From an uncultured bacterium (GTDB lineage: Bacteria > Pseudomonadota > Alphaproteobacteria > Rhodospirillales > Rhodospirillaceae): a stretch of 10,708 nucleotides of DNA. The stretch covers positions 1 to 10,708 of the forward strand of contig CAITZE010000395.1 of NCBI GenBank assembly GCA_903896775.1, given 5' to 3'. The notes beneath the pieces were generated by a model, which was not told the origin of the DNA, ran no database searches, and saw only the letters and a list, made by a program, of their open reading frames with translations. The stretch's first letter is position 1. The number at the start of each line of letters is the position of its first letter. Positions 6,891-10,708 of the stretch are shown piece after piece. The translations under genes were made by a program, and so were the position numbers.

Positions 6891-7100
6891 ATGACAAACG
6901 ATCCTAAAAACCCGCCACCCCTGGCCCTGTCGCCCGCTGCCGCGGCGCTGAAACCCAAAACCCAGGGGACAGACGTAGCCGCTCCACCACCCCTTGCTCC
7001 CGCGAATGGCGAAATCGTCCAGGAAATCGGTGGGCCCAAAGGCCCCGAGCCGACTCGCTTCGGCGACTGGGAACGCAAAGGCCGCTGCTCGGATTTCTAA
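6891..7100 (+). CDS. DUF1674 protein, succinate dehydrogenase assembly factor 4 (SDHAF4) homologue
   Basis: A 69-residue protein with a low-complexity Pro/Ala-rich N-terminal half and the diagnostic C-terminal block EIGGPKGPEPTRFGDWERKG followed by RCSDF. This block defines DUF1674/SDHAF4. The eukaryotic homologue binds the flavinylated succinate dehydrogenase subunit (SdhA) and protects it until it joins SdhB; a similar role here is inferred from homology. No sdh genes are in the window. The start at ATG 6891 gives the normal family length; the open frame upstream runs back over rsmB on the other strand and is not coding. It is divergent from rsmB (118 bp between starts). Expression control may involve the hairpin at 6875-6889. 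Family call is firm; function is by homology. Confidence 0.9.
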   Translation: MTNDPKNPPPLALSPAAAALKPKTQGTDVAAPPPLAPANGEIVQEIGGPKGPEPTRFGDWERKGRCSDF

Positions 7101-7177
7101 GCGGCTCGATTCGTTTTCACCCGACATTCCCCGAGTCCTCAACATATTTTTAAATCCGCCCTGCTAAGAGGTTGATT

Positions 7178-7197
7178 CCGGCCACGGCTTTGGCCGG
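7178..7197. repeat. Stem-loop between the DUF1674 gene and the 47-residue-repeat gene
   Basis: CCGGCCA (7178-7184), loop CGGCTT, TGGCCGG (7191-7197) form a perfect 7-bp GC-rich stem. No T-run follows on either strand, so it is not a standard intrinsic terminator. Directly downstream is TAAAAT (7201-7206), a good -10 match, but without a -35 at proper spacing. It may end the upstream transcript weakly or lie in the leader of the next gene. Confidence 0.45.
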
Positions 7198-7253
7198 GCG
7201 TAAAATTATGCGGTGCCTTGGCCGTGTTAGTTGGGCCATGTGGGGAAGCAGTT

Positions 7254-8651
7254 ATGGTTTTCGGCTCGTTCCTTGACCTGTTGCGTTTACGGCCCTCCCG
7301 CGAGGAGCCCGCCGAAGATGCCGAAACCAATCCTTTTGCCTTGGACGAGCCCGAAGATGCCCTTTACGGCATCGAGCCCTTACGCATTCTCATCAGCCCC
7401 CTTGCGGGCGATCTGCAAGGCCTCGCCGCGCGCCACATCCATGATCGGCTGTCGGGACGCATGGGTGTCTCTATCACCGTCGCCGACCGGCCGCTGACAG
7501 CGCCGGGCGCCGACCACAATCAACCTTTGTTCGTCTCCATGGCTGTCGATCTGGGCCGACGCTGGCTGAAACGCGACGGCGCCGATCTTTTGATTTGGGG
7601 CGAGAGCGTCGAGACTCAAACCGGCACCTCATGGCGGTTGCGGTTCCTGGGGCGCACAACACCGCTGCACCCCCATAGCGCCACAATCTCGGCCCTCGAA
7701 CGTCTGGAAGTGCCCGCGCTGTTCGACGATGCCACGGGCGATCTTGCTTTCGGGACTGCGCTCGCGGCCGTGAATGTTGAATCGGCGGACGGTATTCGCG
7801 CCCGCGCCACATTGTTCCGACCCGTCCTCAAAGCTGCGACGCGTTTTGCCGAAGGCGATTCCGTCGGCACGGTTGCGCAATGCGCCACAGCGCAAGCTTG
7901 TTACGCCGCGCTATTATTGCTTGAAGGTGCACGCACTGGCGAGGTCAGAACCCTTGAGCGCGCTGTGTCGGTATATCAGGGCGCTTTGATTCTGGGCGAG
8001 GATGCTTTCCCGCTGCATGAACGCGCCATGATCGGCACACATATCGCCGATGCCTTGTCGCTGATCAGTGCGCAGACCGAACGCCCGCGCCTGGCCGATA
8101 AAACCGTCGAATATTATCGCGCCGCTTTGGCGATGGTGCGCAAAGAAGTTTTCGCCGACGATTATGCGGCCCTAAAAACGCGACTTGGCCTCGCGCTGCA
8201 TAGCCTGTCGCAGGCCACTGGCGAAGCGGTTCACTTGAAAGATGCCGCCGAAGCATTTTCTGCCGCCACCGGCATCTGGACCATTACCGACGCGCCGGAA
8301 CGCTGGGCGGATATTCAGAACTCGCTCGGCAGTCCGCTCATTACGATGGGCCGCTTGACCGAACAGCCTGGCCTCTTTGATAAAGCCGTGGCCGTGTTCC
8401 TGAAAATCGCGCGATCGCGCAGCCGCACGTCCGCACCGCTGGTATGGGCGACAGCGCTCGCTAATATCGGTTCCGCTCTCAGAGAAAAAGGTGTGGCTGC
8501 CCGCAACATCGAATGCCTGCGTCAAGCCGCCGAAGCGTTTGAGCAAGCTGGACAGGTTTTCGTCGAACTCAATCTCGAGAGTAATGTGAAGGTGATGGAG
8601 CATCAACGCGATCACGTGCGATTGATGCTGGCGGCGCAAGGCGCGCAGTAA
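7254..8651 (+). CDS. TPR-like repeat protein with exact 47-residue period and FlgO/TolB-like N-terminal region
   Basis: A 465-residue protein I do not recognise by name. There is no signal peptide or membrane helix, so it is probably cytoplasmic. Residues 1-35 are acidic and low-complexity. Residues 40-135 look like an alpha/beta domain (PLRILISPLAGD, then ADLLIWGESVETQTG and WRLRFL), recalling FlgO/TolB-N-like domains. From about 230 to 440 five helical units recur every 47 residues: Tyr241, Tyr288, Phe335, Phe382 and Phe429 head one helix, Ala258, Ala305, Ala352 and Ala399 the partner helix, with Gly312, Gly359 and Gly406 following. ADIQNSLGSPL resembles the long TPR variant with WA-QNNLG motifs, suggesting a protein-binding solenoid. 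Start ATG 7254 is chosen for GGGGA 7 bp upstream; TTG 7218 would add 12 residues. Convergent with the next gene (28 bp). Confidence 0.8.
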   Translation: MVFGSFLDLLRLRPSREEPAEDAETNPFALDEPEDALYGIEPLRILISPLAGDLQGLAARHIHDRLSGRMGVSITVADRPLTAPGADHNQPLFVSMAVDLGRRWLKRDGADLLIWGESVETQTGTSWRLRFLGRTTPLHPHSATISALERLEVPALFDDATGDLAFGTALAAVNVESADGIRARATLFRPVLKAATRFAEGDSVGTVAQCATAQACYAALLLLEGARTGEVRTLERAVSVYQGALILGEDAFPLHERAMIGTHIADALSLISAQTERPRLADKTVEYYRAALAMVRKEVFADDYAALKTRLGLALHSLSQATGEAVHLKDAAEAFSAATGIWTITDAPERWADIQNSLGSPLITMGRLTEQPGLFDKAVAVFLKIARSRSRTSAPLVWATALANIGSALREKGVAARNIECLRQAAEAFEQAGQVFVELNLESNVKVMEHQRDHVRLMLAAQGAQ

Positions 8652-8679
8652 ATCCGATCTCGCGATCTGCGTTGCCTGT

Positions 8680-9618
8680 TCAGAATACCGATGCGTTGCT
8701 ATCGAAGTTGACGGAGAGCATGGTCAGGAATTCGCGAAGAACACGGGGATCCATCTTGTTGTTGATTGTGAGTTCACCAAAAGAATCCGCGGTTCCCTTA
8801 TAGGTCTTCTGCGACCACAGATATTGCATTTTCGCCAAAGTTAGGCGTGCGAAATATCTCTCTTTATCCGTCATGTCGATACTCTGAGCGCCGCTCAGGG
8901 CGCGGTCTATTGCCGCAGCAACCGACGCGCTGGCCAGCATAGCATCCACCTGTCTAATGCTCGCGGCGTCAATCGGCTTAAGCACGCGCACAGCCAGAGA
9001 CGTCGCGGCAGCACTTTTTCGCTCGACGATACCCGCTTCAATAAGCATCTGCACGGCGGCAATGAGCGTGCCCGAAAAGGGAAAAAAGTAATCCTGAAAT
9101 ATAACGACAGCACCCTGGCGCAAGCTCGGGAAGAAATTAAAAAGGATCGGTTTAAATCCCTCGTAATCCTTCGGCGCATCGACATGCATAAGAGCAATGC
9201 TTTTGAGATCGTTCTTAGCTGAGGCGATATCGCCTTCTGTCGCTTTTAAAATACCGCTCGATTGCGCTTCACCGAGAAAGTGGTCGAAGACGCCCCTCCA
9301 ATTAAGGGTATTGGGGGTTGAACGTAAGAAATTCTCTACGCCCCCACTTGCAACGGCATCTTTTACGAGGCGACAAAAGGGACTTGAAGATGGCAATGAG
9401 AAGCTATCGAAAGCATAAATAAAGGGCGTGTTTCTCGGTGGTAAATTCCGCCGCAATAAGCCGTTGACGAGACAGGCCGTGCTTCGCCCAAAAAAAGCGC
9501 CAAATTCAACAATCGAATCTTCGGCATTGAGCACGATGGACGCCGCAAGATCGGAGAGCGCATTCTGCTCGCTCGGTTCGATTTGTCCCGGGACCTTGCT
9601 GATATCGATTACATCCAT
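8680..9618 (-). CDS. Class I SAM-dependent methyltransferase (Methyltransf_24-like)
   Basis: A 312-residue enzyme from ATG 9618. Motif I is EFGAFFGRST (38-47) and the SAM-binding acidic residue is in YAFDSF (68-73). HVDAPKDYEGFKPIL (145-159), then LRQGAVVIFQDYF (166-178), match the HIDG-Hs-YEG ... GG-iifDDY pattern of Methyltransf_24 enzymes, often O-methyltransferases acting on sugars or small molecules, though DAPKD departs from the usual DG-H. The C-terminal ~100 residues (about 215-312) are helical and unassigned. The frame extends to a GTG at 9669 that overlaps the acs stop as GTGA; that start would add 17 residues and has AGGGA only one base away, so ATG 9618 with a purine-rich GAGCGGAA upstream seems likelier. 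Substrate unknown. Position right behind acs suggests co-transcription. Confidence 0.8.
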   Translation of the reverse strand: MDVIDISKVPGQIEPSEQNALSDLAASIVLNAEDSIVEFGAFFGRSTACLVNGLLRRNLPPRNTPFIYAFDSFSLPSSSPFCRLVKDAVASGGVENFLRSTPNTLNWRGVFDHFLGEAQSSGILKATEGDIASAKNDLKSIALMHVDAPKDYEGFKPILFNFFPSLRQGAVVIFQDYFFPFSGTLIAAVQMLIEAGIVERKSAAATSLAVRVLKPIDAASIRQVDAMLASASVAAAIDRALSGAQSIDMTDKERYFARLTLAKMQYLWSQKTYKGTADSFGELTINNKMDPRVLREFLTMLSVNFDSNASVF

Positions 9619-9665
9619 AATTCCGCTCAATAAATGTCGGGCTGACGTCAATGGTGGGATACATA

Positions 9666-10708
9666 TCACTTCCCTGCGCGGTTCTTCACCAAATCATCCA
9701 CCACCGAAGGATCGGCGAGCGTTGTCGTATCGCCCAAGCTGCTGACATCGTTCTCGGCGATCTTGCGTAAAATGCGCCGCATGATTTTGCCCGAGCGGGT
9801 TTTGGGCAAACCAGGGGCCCACTGGAGTACGTCGGGTTTGGCGATGGGGCCGATGTCTTTACCGACCCAGGCAATCAATTCGTCGTGCAACTCTTTGGTC
9901 GGCGCAACGCCGACTTTCAAGGTGACATAGGCATAGATGCCCTGGCCTTTGATGTCGTGCGGATAACCCACGACAGCGGCTTCGGCGACGCCGGCATGGC
10001 CGACGAGTGAGCTTTCAACTTCCGCTGTGCCCAGACGATGCCCGGAGACATTGATAACGTCGTCGACGCGGCCCGTGATCCAGTAATAACCATCTTCATC
10101 GCGCCGACAGCCGTCGCCGGAGAAATATTTTCCGGGGTAGGTGGAAAAGAAGGTATCGATGAAACGCTGATGGTCGCCGTAGATGGTACGGGCCTGACCG
10201 GGCCAAGATGTCTTGATGCAGAGGTTGCCACTGCAAGCTCCGTCCAATTCTTTGCCTTCGGCGTTGACGATAGCGGGTTCGATCCCGAAAAACGGCTTCG
10301 TGGCCGAACCGGGCTTGAGTTTTACCGCGCCCGGGATTGGCGCGATCAGAATGCCGCCGGTTTCGGTCTGCCACCAGGTGTCGACAATCGGACAGCGGCC
10401 ATCGCCGACGACGCGGTGGTACCACAGCCACGCTTCGGGATTGATGGGTTCGCCGACACTGCCCAGCACGCGCAACGTCGCGCGCGACGTACGCTTCACC
10501 GGCGCATCGCCGTCAAGCATGAGCGCACGGATCGCCGTTGGCGCTGTGTAGAAAATATTCACGCCGTGTTTATCGATGACCTGCCAGAAGCGCGAGGTGT
10601 CGGGATAGTTGGGGATGCCTTCGAACATCAGCGTCGTCGCGCCGTTGGCTAGCGGACCATAGACGATGTAGCTGTGGCCCGTGATCCAACCCACATCGGC
10701 GGTGCACC
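9666..10708 (-). CDS. acs: Acetyl-CoA synthetase, C-terminal part (gene cut by window end)
   Basis: About 347 residues of the AMP-forming acetate:CoA ligase are visible; the full enzyme is near 650, so the N-terminal half is outside. The frame runs off the window, and the GTG at 10694 is an internal Val in CTADVGWITGHSY, a canonical Acs sequence. VDTWWQTETGG holds the Trp that shapes the acetyl pocket and the adenylate motif. YFSGDGCRRDEDGYYWITGR and DDVINVSGHRLGTAEVES give the hinge and C-terminal domain. PKTRSGKIMRRILRKIA contains the catalytic lysine that is reversibly acetylated in studied Acs enzymes. All core motifs are intact; GDG-C-RRD replaces the commoner Ala. The stop overlaps a possible GTG start of the following methyltransferase. 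It makes acetyl-CoA from acetate in the cytoplasm. Confidence 0.97.
   Translation of the reverse strand, partial: CTADVGWITGHSYIVYGPLANGATTLMFEGIPNYPDTSRFWQVIDKHGVNIFYTAPTAIRALMLDGDAPVKRTSRATLRVLGSVGEPINPEAWLWYHRVVGDGRCPIVDTWWQTETGGILIAPIPGAVKLKPGSATKPFFGIEPAIVNAEGKELDGACSGNLCIKTSWPGQARTIYGDHQRFIDTFFSTYPGKYFSGDGCRRDEDGYYWITGRVDDVINVSGHRLGTAEVESSLVGHAGVAEAAVVGYPHDIKGQGIYAYVTLKVGVAPTKELHDELIAWVGKDIGPIAKPDVLQWAPGLPKTRSGKIMRRILRKIAENDVSSLGDTTTLADPSVVDDLVKNRAGK

Overview
The window looks like a chromosomal segment of a moderately GC-rich alphaproteobacterium. The pointers are a DUF1674/SDHAF4-type protein divergent from rsmB, a bacterioferritin with its ferredoxin, and an Acs, all of alphaproteobacterial style. 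This placement comes from protein character and gene neighbourhood only; no 16S gene is present. I see no phage, transposon, CRISPR, tRNA or rRNA. Both ends cut through genes.

Layout. 1-207 (+) is the C-terminal end of a probable glycosyltransferase. It meets head-on, with no spacer, a minus-strand operon that reads from 4448 down to 208: class I methyltransferase, periplasmic solute-binding protein (SBP family 5), DppB/OppB-type permease, DppC/OppC-type permease. Gene junctions are 2 bp, 13 bp and a 4-bp ATGA overlap. No ATPase genes of the transporter are in the window.

Next is an iron-storage pair facing each other: bacterioferritin bfr (+, 4647-5126) and bacterioferritin-associated ferredoxin bfd (-, 5140-5328). 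A small hairpin sits across their shared 3' end. Upstream of bfd lies a Fur-like palindrome over a plausible promoter. Bfr stores iron and Bfd passes electrons for its release, so regulating bfd by iron would be expected.

rsmB (-, 5450-6772) encodes the 16S rRNA m5C967 methyltransferase. Divergent from it is a 69-residue DUF1674 protein (6891-7100), a homologue of the succinate dehydrogenase assembly factor SDHAF4, with a perfect hairpin abutting its start codon. A 465-residue protein (7254-8651, +) follows; it has a FlgO/TolB-like N-terminal region and five degenerate TPR-like units at an exact 47-residue period.

The right end is a minus-strand pair: the C-terminal half of acetyl-CoA synthetase (acs, cut by the window edge) followed by a class I methyltransferase of Methyltransf_24 type, whose reading frame overlaps the acs stop by a GTGA.

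Most of the window is ordinary housekeeping and transport. The items most worth checking are the 47-residue repeat protein, the bfd control region, the hairpin at the DUF1674 start codon, and the two methyltransferases linked to a transporter operon and to acs.
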